This document shows, one piece after another, positions 7,793 to 15,213 of a stretch of 28,494 bases of DNA. The DNA is from Coriobacteriia bacterium. Lineage in GTDB: Bacteria; Actinomycetota; Coriobacteriia; Coriobacteriales; Atopobiaceae. Both the position numbers and the translations under genes were made by a program. The stretch covers positions 54,547 through 83,040 of the forward strand of contig QAKZ01000038.1 in assembly GCA_003150175.1 (NCBI GenBank), in the 5' to 3' direction. The number at the start of each line of letters is the position of its first letter. The stretch's first letter is position 1. Under the pieces are notes generated by a model. That model searched no databases, was not told the DNA's origin, and saw nothing but the letters and a program-made list of their open reading frames with translations.

Positions 7793-9573
7793 CAGCGGTC
7801 GCCCCCTTCCGTCGTCGCCGCGGGCAAGACGGAGCCCGCGGCCTTGTCCAAGACGCCCTGCGACTCGCAGAGCTCGGTGTAGATGGGGTCGCCGGCGGCA
7901 AGCAGCCCCGCGTGCGTGCCCACGGCGTGGACGCGGCCCTCGTCGAGGATGACGATCTGGTCGGCGTCCATCACGGAGGCGACGCGCTGCGCGATGACGA
8001 CCTTCGTCACGCCGGTGAGCGCAGCGAGGTTCGCGCGGATGCGCGCGTCGGTCGCCATGTCCACGGCGCTCATGGAGTCGTCGAAGATGAGCACGCGCGG
8101 GCGCTTGAGCAAGGCGCGCGCGATGCAGAGGCGCTGCTTCTGGCCGCCCGAGACGTTGACGCCCCCCTGGCCCAGGTCGCCGTCGAGTCCGCCGATGCGG
8201 TCGAGGAACTCGTCGGCGCAGGCGGCGCGGCACGCGGCGAGGAGCTCCTCGTCGGTGGCGCCGGGATCGCCCCAGCGCAGGTTGTCGCGAACCGTGCCCG
8301 AGAAGAGCACGTTCTTCTGGAGCACGACGCCCACCGCGTCGCGCAGCGCCGCGAGGTCGTAGTCGCGCACGTCACGGCCACCGACGAGGACCTCGCCCGA
8401 GGTCGCGTCGTAGAGGCGCGCGATCAGCTGGACGAGGCTCGTCTTGCCGGAACCTGTGCCGCCGAGAATGCCCACCGTGGAGCCGGCCTCGAAGCGAAGG
8501 TTCACGTCCTCGAGCACGCAGCGCTTGGCGTCGGCGCGGTACTTGAAGTCGACGTCGCTGAACTCGACCGAGCCGTCCGCGACCTCGCGGACGGCGACGT
8601 CCGCGGGCGCGGACTCGATGGCGGGCTCCTCGTCGAGGACCTCGCGCACGCGCTCGATGCTCGTCAGCGCTCGCGCGAGCAGCAGGAAGACATTGGAGAT
8701 CATCATCAGCGAGTTCATGATCTGCAGCACGTAGCTCATGAAGCCGGTGAGCGTGCCGACCTGGAGCTCGCCCGAGAGGATCATGTTGCCGCCGACCCAC
8801 AGGAGCACCGTGGCGGACACGTACATGGACAGCTGGAACACCGGGGTGTTCATCACCGCACCCGAGAACGTGCGCGTGGCGGTGTCCGCGAGCTCGCCGT
8901 TGACCTCGCCGAAGCGCCCGGCAACGTGGTCCTCGCGGACGTAGGCCTTGATCGCGCGGATCGCGGTCAGGTCCTGCTGGAGCTCGTCGTTCAGCGCGTC
9001 CATCGTCCGCTGCAGCACGCGGTAGAGCGGCGCGACGTGCCGCACGATGAGTGCGAGCGCGACCGCGAGAAACGGCAGCACGACGAAGAACACCACGGCG
9101 AGGCGCGCCGACATGACGCAGCTCAGCACGAGTCCCATGACGAGCATGATGGGGCCGCGCATCATGGGGCGAAATCCCGTGACGATGGCGTTCTGGATGA
9201 CGGTCACGTCCGTGGTCATGCGGGTGACGAGGCTCGAGGTCTCGAAGCGGTCGAGGTTCTCGAAGGCGTAGGACTCGACTGCGGAGAACTCCTCGCGGCG
9301 CAGGTTCGCGCCGAGGCCCATGGCCGCGCGGGCGGAGTAGCGGGCGTAGCCGCGGCCGAGGACGAGCGCGACGGCGGCGCAGCCGACCATCGCAGCCCCG
9401 CGCGTCCACACCACGGCGACGTCGCGCGCGAGCACACCGTCGTCGATCACCGACGACATCAGCAACGGGATCGCGAGCTCGAGGCACGTCTCGATGAAGA
9501 TGCACACCGCCGCGAGCGCCACGTCCCGGCGGTACGGCCCGAAGCTCCGGGCAATGAATCGCAGGTCAGACAA
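7792..9573 (-). CDS. ABC exporter half-transporter, subunit with degenerate catalytic site
   Basis: This 593-residue partner of the downstream gene has the same architecture. Its Walker A is GGTGSGKTS and its signature is the canonical VSGGQKQR. The catalytic Glu of Walker B is Asp (IFDDSMSAVD, D499), and the switch His is Gln (IAQRVAS, Q529). This is the TM287-like degenerate half of a heterodimeric exporter. The start is TTG 9573, with AGAAAGAAG 7 nt upstream. The frame runs on to 9720 only because the aspS terminator and two palindromic repeats happen to lack stops; translating those would add 49 artefactual residues. It is first in a two-gene operon. Confidence 0.93.
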   Translation of the reverse strand: MSDLRFIARSFGPYRRDVALAAVCIFIETCLELAIPLLMSSVIDDGVLARDVAVVWTRGAAMVGCAAVALVLGRGYARYSARAAMGLGANLRREEFSAVESYAFENLDRFETSSLVTRMTTDVTVIQNAIVTGFRPMMRGPIMLVMGLVLSCVMSARLAVVFFVVLPFLAVALALIVRHVAPLYRVLQRTMDALNDELQQDLTAIRAIKAYVREDHVAGRFGEVNGELADTATRTFSGAVMNTPVFQLSMYVSATVLLWVGGNMILSGELQVGTLTGFMSYVLQIMNSLMMISNVFLLLARALTSIERVREVLDEEPAIESAPADVAVREVADGSVEFSDVDFKYRADAKRCVLEDVNLRFEAGSTVGILGGTGSGKTSLVQLIARLYDATSGEVLVGGRDVRDYDLAALRDAVGVVLQKNVLFSGTVRDNLRWGDPGATDEELLAACRAACADEFLDRIGGLDGDLGQGGVNVSGGQKQRLCIARALLKRPRVLIFDDSMSAVDMATDARIRANLAALTGVTKVVIAQRVASVMDADQIVILDEGRVHAVGTHAGLLAAGDPIYTELCESQGVLDKAAGSVLPAATTEGGDR

Positions 9574-9598
9574 AGCGTTACTTCTTTCTACGTTCAGC

Positions 9599-9631
9599 AA
9601 AAAACCGCCCCGCGGACACGTCGCGGGGCGG
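9599..9631 (-). terminator. Intrinsic terminator of aspS
   Basis: On the minus strand a perfect 10-bp stem CCGCCCCGCG/CGCGGGGCGG with a 7-nt loop is followed by T6. It lies downstream of aspS, after two palindromic repeats, and just before the ABC exporter start. Confidence 0.9.
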
Positions 9632-9635
9632 CCGG

Positions 9636-9666
9636 ATGACAAAAAGGGACAGTCCCTTTTCGTCAT
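9636..9666. repeat. 31-bp palindromic repeat, copy 1
   Basis: Nearly perfect palindrome ATGACAAAAAGGGAC-A-GTCCCTTTTCGTCAT, with one mismatch between the arms. It belongs to a family with copies at 9677-9707 and 23753-23783. Confidence 0.85.
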
Positions 9667-9676
9667 TTTCCGCCTG

Positions 9677-9707
9677 ATGATAAAAAGGGACTGTCCCTTT
9701 TCGTCAT
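9677..9707. repeat. 31-bp palindromic repeat, copy 2
   Basis: The second copy lies 10 bp from copy 1, with the central base changed from A to T and two arm mismatches (ATGATAAAAAG against CTTTTCGTCAT). Both copies lie between the aspS stop and its terminator, and so within the aspS 3' untranslated region. Confidence 0.85.
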
Positions 9708-9720
9708 TTCTTTTCGCCAT

Positions 9721-11487
9721 TTACAGCAGACGGAGCGAGACTTCCTTGAGCTGCTTGGCGCTGACCTCGGAGGGCGCGTCGCTCATGAGGTCGGAGCCGG
9801 AGCTCGTCTTCGGGAAGGCCATGACCTCGCGGATGGAGTCGGAGCCGGTGAGCAGCATGCAGACACGGTCGAGGCCGAGCGCGAAGCCGCCCATCGGGGG
9901 CGCGCCGAACGCGAGGGCGTCGAGCAGGAAGCCGAACTGCTCGCGGGCGCGCTCCTCGGTGAAGCCGAGCATCTTGAGGATGGCCATCTGCATCTCGGCG
10001 TTGTGGATACGCATGCCGCCGCCGCCGGCCTCGAAGCCGTCCATGACGAAGTCGTAGGTGTAGGAGCCCACGGCCAGCGGGTCGGCCATGATCTTCTCGG
10101 GGTCGGTCTCGGTCGGCAGGGTGAAGGGCTGGTGCTCGGCCTCGTAGCGCTTGGTCTCCTCGTCCCAGTGGAACAGCGGGAAGTTGACGACCCACAGGAA
10201 GTCGTGGCCCTCGCGCGGGAGCTCGAGCGCGTCGGCCATGTGACGGCGCATGCCGCCCAGGATCTCGTCGGCGTGTAGGCGGGACTCGACGGCGAACATC
10301 ACGAGGTCGCCGGGCTCGACGCCCATCTCGGCGCGCAGGGCGGCCATTTCGTCGTCGGAGAAGAACTTGACGATGGGGCTCGTCACGGAGCCGTCCTCAC
10401 GGAAGGCGATGTAGGCCAGGCCCTTGGCGCCGAAGCCGGAGGCGACGTCGGCGAGCTTGTCGATCTTCGCGCGCGGCCACAGGCCGGCTCCCTTGGCGTT
10501 GATGGCCTTGACGAAGGTCTTGTCGTCTGCCGCGGCGGACGCGAAGAGCTTGAACTTGGAGTTCGCGAAGATCGGCGTGACGTCGTGGAGCTCCATGCCG
10601 TAGCGGGTGTCCGGCTTGTCGGAGCCGTAGGTGTCCATCGCGTCCCAGTACTGGATGCGGCGCAGCGGGAGCTGCATCTGGACGTCCATCTTGCCGAGCG
10701 CCTCGGACAGAACGGTCTCGATGCAGCCCATGACGTCGTCCTGATCGACGAAGGACATCTCGACGTCGACCTGGGTGAACTCGGGCTGGCGATCGGCGCG
10801 CAGGTCCTCGTCGCGGAAGCACTTGGCGACCTGGTAGTAGCGCTCGACGCCGCCGATCATGAGCAGCTGCTTCAGGAGCTGCGGGGACTGCGGCAGGGCG
10901 TAGAAATGGCCCGGCTGCATGCGGGACGGCACGAGGAAGTCGCGCGCGCCCTCGGGGGTGGACTTGAAGAGGCAGGGGGTCTCGACCTCAGTGAACTCGG
11001 CGTTGTGGAAGGCCTCGCGGATGGCGAAGGTCAGATCGCTGCGGAGCTTGAGGTTGGCCGCCATCTTGGGGCGGCGGATATCGAGGTAGCGGTAGCGCAG
11101 GCGGACGTCCTCGGAGGTGTCCACGTGGTCCTCGATCTGGAAGGCAGGGGTCTTGGAGGTGTTCAGGACCTCGAGCTCGGAGACCAGCACCTCGATGTGG
11201 CCGGTGGCGAGCTTCTCGTTGTCCTGGCCCTCGGGGCGCTCGCGCACGACGCCGGTGACCTTGATGGGCCACTCGGAGCGGACATCCTCGGCGGCGTGGA
11301 ACGCGGTGCCGCCGGAGTGCTCGGGGTCGAACGAGACCTGCGTCACGCCCGCGCGGTCGCGCAGGTCGATGAAGATGAGGCCGCCGTGGTCGCGGCGGTG
11401 CCAGACCCAGCCGGTCAGCGTGACGGTCTGGCCGATGTTCTCGGCGCGGAGCTCGCCGCAGGTGTGGGTGTGCATAGAGAAGGGCAT
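9721..11487 (-). CDS. aspS: Aspartyl-tRNA synthetase, probably non-discriminating
   Basis: This 588-residue class IIb synthetase charges tRNA-Asp. It has an N-terminal OB-fold anticodon-binding domain (WVWHRRDHGGLIFIDLRDR), class II motif 2 (FRDEDLRADRQPEFTQVD), the bacterial insertion (GAD) domain and motif 3 (GFALGLDRVCML) near the C-terminus. The length is normal for bacterial AspRS. His34 in RRDHGG and the Gly of RPEG (G87) correspond to His31 and about Gly83 of the Pseudomonas enzyme, residues associated with also charging tRNA-Asn. ATG 11487 has AAAGGA about 6 nt upstream; the extension to 11637 crosses the promoter region. It is monocistronic with its own terminator. Confidence 0.96.
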   Translation of the reverse strand: MPFSMHTHTCGELRAENIGQTVTLTGWVWHRRDHGGLIFIDLRDRAGVTQVSFDPEHSGGTAFHAAEDVRSEWPIKVTGVVRERPEGQDNEKLATGHIEVLVSELEVLNTSKTPAFQIEDHVDTSEDVRLRYRYLDIRRPKMAANLKLRSDLTFAIREAFHNAEFTEVETPCLFKSTPEGARDFLVPSRMQPGHFYALPQSPQLLKQLLMIGGVERYYQVAKCFRDEDLRADRQPEFTQVDVEMSFVDQDDVMGCIETVLSEALGKMDVQMQLPLRRIQYWDAMDTYGSDKPDTRYGMELHDVTPIFANSKFKLFASAAADDKTFVKAINAKGAGLWPRAKIDKLADVASGFGAKGLAYIAFREDGSVTSPIVKFFSDDEMAALRAEMGVEPGDLVMFAVESRLHADEILGGMRRHMADALELPREGHDFLWVVNFPLFHWDEETKRYEAEHQPFTLPTETDPEKIMADPLAVGSYTYDFVMDGFEAGGGGMRIHNAEMQMAILKMLGFTEERAREQFGFLLDALAFGAPPMGGFALGLDRVCMLLTGSDSIREVMAFPKTSSGSDLMSDAPSEVSAKQLKEVSLRLL

Positions 11488-11658
11488 CTGTATCCTTTCG
11501 TCTCTTCCGCCCCGTGCCGTGACGGGCGGATGTGCAGCAGACGGCGAGACGGTGTAAACGGCGCCGTTTCGCGCGATTTGCGATTGTACTACGGACGCGG
11601 GACGCCCGGCCGCCGGTGGTAGGCTGGTAACACACACTCAACGAAAGGACCCTCCCCC

Positions 11659-12336
11659 ATGGCCTCATCCCCCGCGGCCGCGCAGAAGGTCGCGGTCTTC
11701 GACCTCGACGGCACCCTGCTCGACACCACCCGCGACCTCGCGCTCGCGGTCAACCACACGCTCGCCGTCTTCGGCATGCCCCAGCTCCCACAGGACCAGG
11801 TCATCGCCTATACCGGTAACGGCATCGCGCGCCTGATGGAGCAGAGCGTGCCCGCCGGCACCCCGCGCGATGTGTGGGAGCGGGCCTTTGACGAGTTCAA
11901 GCGCTACTACGGCGCCCACGCGCTCGACCACACCGAGCCCTACCCTGGCATCCCCGAGTGCGTGGCGGCCCTGCGCGCCGAGGGGCTCGGCGTCGCCGTC
12001 GTCTCCAACAAAGCCGACTTCGCGGTGCAGGAGATCATCGACGCGCGCATGCCCGGCTGCTTCGACGCAGTGCTCGGAGAGTGCGAGGCGCGCGGGATCC
12101 GCCGAAAGCCCGCCCCGGACATGGTGCTGGCAGCCCTCGACCAGCTGGGCGCGGCCCGCGACGGGCTCGTCTACATCGGCGACTCCGAGGTCGACGTGGC
12201 CACGGCGGCTGCGTGCGCGTGCCCCTGCGTGAGCGTGTCGTGGGGGTTCCGCAGCCGTGAGGAGCTCGTAGTGGCGGGCGCCACGAGGATCGTCGACACC
12301 CCCGACGAGCTGCGCCGCGTTCTTCTGTCGATGTAG
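11659..12336 (+). CDS. gph: HAD-family phosphatase, phosphoglycolate phosphatase-like
   Basis: This 225-residue HAD hydrolase has motif I FDLDGTLLDT (nucleophile D15, acid/base D17), a four-helix cap, motif II VVSNK, motif III Lys in RRKPAPDM and motif IV YIGDSEVDV. This is the Gph/PGMB-type subclass, whose members dephosphorylate 2-phosphoglycolate, sugar phosphates or pyrophosphate. The sequence alone does not fix the substrate. ATG 11659 has GAAAGGA about 9 nt upstream. It is divergent from aspS, with about 170 bp between the start codons. It is a different protein from the HAD hydrolase at 965. Confidence 0.85.
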   Translation: MASSPAAAQKVAVFDLDGTLLDTTRDLALAVNHTLAVFGMPQLPQDQVIAYTGNGIARLMEQSVPAGTPRDVWERAFDEFKRYYGAHALDHTEPYPGIPECVAALRAEGLGVAVVSNKADFAVQEIIDARMPGCFDAVLGECEARGIRRKPAPDMVLAALDQLGAARDGLVYIGDSEVDVATAAACACPCVSVSWGFRSREELVVAGATRIVDTPDELRRVLLSM

Positions 12337-12464
12337 CGCGTAAATTCCGCCAGCGGCGCTCAGCATACGCTCACCGTACAAATCCAACTCGTTCGGCTAA
12401 CTTACAGCTCCACGGGTTATAGTCAGGTATAAGTTACGTTGGTCGCTCGACGAAAGGAGCCGCC

Positions 12465-12770
12465 ATGGGCAAGAAAGCAGCAGAGGCACTCGACATCAAT
12501 TACGACGAGCTCGCCGAATACCTGCACGTCAACCACTCCGTCTACATGAAGGTAGACAACTCGATCTATTACCTCACCGACGCCAACTTCGAGGCGTGGC
12601 GCGCCCAGGACACGAGCCGCCGCAACGAGAAGGACCACTACATCGACTGCTCCGAGCTCGTCCCGACCGTCGATGAGTTCCTTTCGCTGCCCTTCGTCAA
12701 TGGCAAGACCATCAAGGACGTGTTCTCGCACGCCACCTTCTACGCCTCCCTCAAGGGCGAGAAGGAGTAG
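12465..12770 (+). CDS. Small protein of unknown function (101 residues)
   Basis: I do not recognise a family. The product is soluble and rich in acidic and aromatic residues, with no signal peptide or membrane segment. Features that can be seen are an N-terminal DINYDELAEYLHVNHS, then IYYLTDANFEAWRAQD, and a C-terminal half with VPTVDEFLSLPFVNGKT. It has normal host codon use, a clear ribosome binding site (GAAAGGAG, 6 nt before ATG) and a good terminator at 12825-12869, so it is almost certainly expressed. TATAGT (12417-12422) or TATAAG a few bases further on may serve as its -10. It is probably a separate transcript from the upstream phosphatase. Confidence 0.8.
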   Translation: MGKKAAEALDINYDELAEYLHVNHSVYMKVDNSIYYLTDANFEAWRAQDTSRRNEKDHYIDCSELVPTVDEFLSLPFVNGKTIKDVFSHATFYASLKGEKE

Positions 12771-12824
12771 CGTCCCCGAACAGCGTCCTCGCGCTGATTA
12801 CAGGACGCGAAAACCAGCTGATTA

Positions 12825-12869
12825 GCGCGAAAAACGCCGCCGGGCATAGCTCGGCGGCGTTTTTCGCGC
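12825..12869 (+). terminator. Intrinsic terminator after the 101-residue gene
   Basis: GCGCGAAAAACGCCGCCG pairs almost completely with CGGCGGCGTTTTTCGCGC around an 8-9-nt loop, followed by TTTAAG. The symmetrical A and T runs inside the stem mean it could act on both strands. Confidence 0.85.
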
Positions 12870-12888
12870 TTTAAGCGTGCAGTGGATT

Positions 12889-13014
12889 CCTTAGTCAGTT
12901 TTCATTTCCGGGTTTGTCGAGTAGCCCCACTCTGTCCCGTGTGATCTACCTGCGGTTTTACGGACAGCGAAGCCGAATGTACTCGGCAAAGCCCGAAATG
13001 AAAACTGACTAAGG
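12889..13014. repeat. 126-bp palindromic element with 35-bp terminal inverted repeats
   Basis: The ends CCTTAGTCAGTTTTCATTTC (12889-12908) are repeated exactly inverted at 12995-13014. The similarity extends to 35 bp with three mismatches (12889-12923 against 12980-13014). The 56-bp interior contains a further CTGTCC...GGACAG pair. There is no coding capacity and no obvious target duplication. It looks like a MITE or a large intergenic palindrome. Confidence 0.75.
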
Positions 13015-13150
13015 AGTTGACCACATGAATGAGGCCACATAAGGGCGGGCAAGCCACCCGCACGGCAGCAGGCGGGGCGGGCGGCTTGCCCGAACAACAG
13101 TAAGCAGGGGGCGATTTGCCCGCACGGCAGAAAACCGTGCTTGAAAACAG

Positions 13151-13186
13151 CCCGCCGCGGCAATCGTCGATGATCGCCGCGGCGGG
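13151..13186 (-). terminator. Terminator of gldA
   Basis: CCCGCCGCGGC (13151-13161) pairs perfectly with 13176-13186; on the minus strand the stem is followed by CTGTTTTC, 7 nt after the gldA stop. Confidence 0.75.
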
Positions 13187-13192
13187 AAAGTC

Positions 13193-14284
13193 CTACTCCG
13201 CGAGCGCGGCGCGGCCGTAGGCGTCGGCCGCGATCATCGCGTTGGCGACCTTCTCGGGCGTGACCTCGAAGGGCATGTTGTGCAGGGTGTCGTTTTCCGC
13301 GCAGGCGAGCTTGGCGACCTCGAGCACACGCTCGTAGCTCGCGTCCTCGACGCCGAGCTGGGCGAACGTCACGGGCAGGCCGACCTCGACGCAGAAGTCG
13401 AGGACCTCATAGAGCTCGTCGGCGTTCTCGAGCACGAGCTGGGTCAGGGTGCCGAAGGCGACTTTCTCGCCATGATAGTAGGCGTGGGTCTCGGGCATGG
13501 CGGTCATGCCGTTGTGGATGGCGTGAGCGCCGGCGAGGCCCGCGGACTCGAAGCCGAGGCCGGAAAGCAGGGTATTGGCCTCGATGACCTTCTCGACCGA
13601 CTCGGTGCAGGCGCCGGCCTCGAGGGCGAGCTTGGCCTTGACGCCGTCGCTCATCAGGGTCTCGTAGCACAGGCGGGCGAGCGCCATCGCCGCGCTCGTG
13701 ACCTTGCCGCCGGCGCAGGTTCCGGCATCGGAGCGCATGCAGGCGCGCGCCTCAAAGAAGGTGGCGAGGGCGTCGCCCATGCCGCTGACGGTCAGCCGCA
13801 CCGGGCTCTTCGCGATGACCTCGGTGTCCATGAGGACGAGGTTCGGGTTCTGCTTGAAGAACTGGTACTCCTTGAACTGGCCCTCATCGGTATAGATGAC
13901 CGAGAGCGCCGAGCATGGCGCGTCGGTCGCGGCGATGGTGGGGACGACGACAACGGGGACGTCGACCGCGGCGGCGACGGCCTTGGCGGTGTCGAAGATC
14001 TTTCCGCCGCCGATGCCCACGACGGCGTCGGAGCCGGCGCCCTTGAGCACCGTGACGAGGCGGTCGATCTCTGCCTGAGAGCACTCGCCGTTGAACTCGT
14101 CGAAGGTGGGCGCGACGCCCGCTGCGGCAAGGCTCGCCTCCACGCGATCGCCGAAGCGGCGCTTGCCGCCGGCAGAGATGACGACGAGGGCGTGGGCCCC
14201 GTAGACCTTGACATAGTCGCCCAGGCGATCGAGCTCGCCGGGACCCTGGATGTACTTGCTCGGGCTGATGAACACGCGTGCCAT
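13193..14284 (-). CDS. gldA: Glycerol dehydrogenase
   Basis: This 363-residue iron-containing-type alcohol dehydrogenase fold is of the GldA class and oxidises glycerol to dihydroxyacetone with NAD, or runs the reverse reaction. The NAD-binding loop is GIGGGKIFDTAK (90-101). The divalent metal ligands D171 (SGMGDALAT), H254 (GLAGAHAIHNG) and H271 (YYHGEKVAFG) are all present and match the Zn ligands of Bacillus GlyDH in spacing. The length is typical (about 365). AGAGGGGA lies 6 nt before ATG 14284. A PTS EIIA gene lies upstream on the same strand, 155 bp away with hairpins between, so co-transcription is uncertain. Expected role is anaerobic glycerol or dihydroxyacetone metabolism. Confidence 0.95.
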   Translation of the reverse strand: MARVFISPSKYIQGPGELDRLGDYVKVYGAHALVVISAGGKRRFGDRVEASLAAAGVAPTFDEFNGECSQAEIDRLVTVLKGAGSDAVVGIGGGKIFDTAKAVAAAVDVPVVVVPTIAATDAPCSALSVIYTDEGQFKEYQFFKQNPNLVLMDTEVIAKSPVRLTVSGMGDALATFFEARACMRSDAGTCAGGKVTSAAMALARLCYETLMSDGVKAKLALEAGACTESVEKVIEANTLLSGLGFESAGLAGAHAIHNGMTAMPETHAYYHGEKVAFGTLTQLVLENADELYEVLDFCVEVGLPVTFAQLGVEDASYERVLEVAKLACAENDTLHNMPFEVTPEKVANAMIAADAYGRAALAE

Positions 14285-14313
14285 GCTGGTTCCCCTCTAC
14301 GTATACGAATAGT

Positions 14314-14339
14314 GCCGGGAGGCCCCCGCCTCCCGGCAT
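14314..14339. terminator. Hairpin between crr-like gene and gldA
   Basis: TGCCGGGAGG and CCTCCCGGCA form a perfect 10-bp stem with a 6-nt C/G loop. There is no T-run on the minus strand, so it may be an attenuating or mRNA-stabilising structure in the gldA leader rather than a terminator. A second GACGGCGC/GGCGCCGTC-type hairpin lies at about 14412-14438, directly after the EIIA stop. Confidence 0.45.
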
Positions 14340-14439
14340 TTACCGTACTCCTTTGCCGTCGCCGCCGTGCTCGCGGAGGCGCAGATTCGGCGACCGACTC
14401 GAAGCGACGACGGACGGCGCCCGCGCCTGAGCGCCGTCG

Positions 14440-15003
14440 CTAGCGCCGAACCGCCAGCAGCGGGTCGCCGAGCTTGACGAGCGGGCGGCCGCCGAGCAGC
14501 GTCCCGGACTCGCCGATGCGGTCGACGGCGTCGAAATCGTCGCCGTTCGAGACGGCGACGACCACCACATCCTCATGACCGGCCGCCTCGATGGCCGCGC
14601 GGTCGAAACGGATGAGCGGGTCACCGGCACGGACCTCGTCGTTGCTCTCGACGAAGCGCTCGAAGCCCTTGCCGTTCATGTCCACCGTGCCGATGCCGAT
14701 GTGGATGAGCAGCTCGATGCCGTCGGCGGTCGCCAGGCCGATCGCGTGGTTGGTCACCGTCGTGGCGCCCACGCGGCAGTCGCACGGCGCGTAGAGCACG
14801 CCGTCTCCCACGGGCAGGATACCGTACCCCTCGCCGAGCAGGCCCGCGGAGACGACCTCGTCGTTGACCTCCTTGAGGCTCACGAGCACGCCCGAGAGCG
14901 GCGCGTAGACGACGTCGCGGCGCGTGGCGAAGATGGCCTGCGCGGGCGCCGGCGCGTCGGGGGTCCAGCCGAACGAGGTGCGGATCTTTTCGAGCAGTCC
15001 CAT
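14440..15003 (-). CDS. crr: PTS glucose-type EIIA domain protein
   Basis: This 187-residue single-domain EIIA of the glucose (Crr) family carries phosphate from HPr to an EIIB. The active-site pair is visible: H86 in TNHAIGL and the phosphorylated H101 in LLIHIGIGTVDMNGKGF. Their spacing of 15 residues equals that of E. coli H75/H90. The N-terminus (MGLLEKIRTSFGW) resembles the amphipathic tail of free EIIA(Glc). The segment FDRAAIEAAGHEDVVVVAVSN is typical of the family's C-terminal half. AAGGAG lies 6 nt before ATG 15003, and a TATCAT -10 candidate is at 15048-15053. No EIIBC is in the window, so the partner permease is elsewhere. Confidence 0.9.
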   Translation of the reverse strand: MGLLEKIRTSFGWTPDAPAPAQAIFATRRDVVYAPLSGVLVSLKEVNDEVVSAGLLGEGYGILPVGDGVLYAPCDCRVGATTVTNHAIGLATADGIELLIHIGIGTVDMNGKGFERFVESNDEVRAGDPLIRFDRAAIEAAGHEDVVVVAVSNGDDFDAVDRIGESGTLLGGRPLVKLGDPLLAVRR

Positions 15004-15047
15004 ATGAGCTCCTTCGGATTCGGGGCCGTAACAACTTCGTAATCTTC

Positions 15048-15053
15048 ATGATA
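15048..15053 (-). promoter_or_regulatory. Candidate -10 element for the EIIA gene
   Basis: TATCAT on the minus strand lies 45 nt upstream of the EIIA start. It is 5/6 to consensus, but no convincing -35 is found at 16-18 nt. Confidence 0.3.
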
Positions 15054-15213
15054 ACGCCGTTGAGCTGCTCGTTTATCGATTAGGTGGGCCTTTTTGACGA
15101 TACCTCTCGAACGCCGCTGCGCGCGCGAGCGCGCGACGCCTGCCCGCGTGCTCGCCCGCCCGAGCCCGTCATTCGCGGACGCCCCGCGGGGACTGGCCCT
15201 CCGCCGCGCTCGC

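Larger units (their letters stand above)
12771..13192. other. Gene-free 420-bp region with terminator, palindromic element and short repeats
   Basis: Contents in order are a plus-strand terminator (12825-12869), a 126-bp inverted-repeat element (12889-13014), a stretch with the pair CGGGCAAGCC/GGCTTGCCCG (13046-13055, 13083-13092) and two copies of CCCGCACGGCAG about 61 bp apart (13058-13069, 13120-13131), and the gldA terminator (13151-13186). No convincing coding frame is present; the open frame 12891-13163 on the minus strand merely runs through the palindrome. Confidence 0.7.

Noticed and set aside
9574..9720. 49-residue N-terminal extension of the first ABC subunit
   Set aside because: It would translate the aspS terminator and two palindromic repeats; the TTG at 9573 has a proper ribosome binding site.
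11488..11640. T-box leader upstream of aspS
   Set aside because: The region is short and I find no T-box bulge or specifier/antiterminator arrangement.
12891..13163. 90-residue minus-strand frame downstream of gldA
   Set aside because: It runs through the 126-bp palindrome and repeats, lacks a ribosome binding site, and its composition is unlike host proteins.
13884..14339. Frame starting at 14339 with AAAGGAG upstream, as a leader peptide or gene before gldA
   Set aside because: It overlaps gldA out of frame for most of its length and starts inside a hairpin; a very short leader peptide cannot be excluded but has no support.
15004..15213. Gene or terminator between the hybrid kinase and the EIIA gene
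   Set aside because: Only GC-rich alternating sequence without a clear stem plus T-run or coding signal; apart from a TATCAT hexamer nothing could be assigned.
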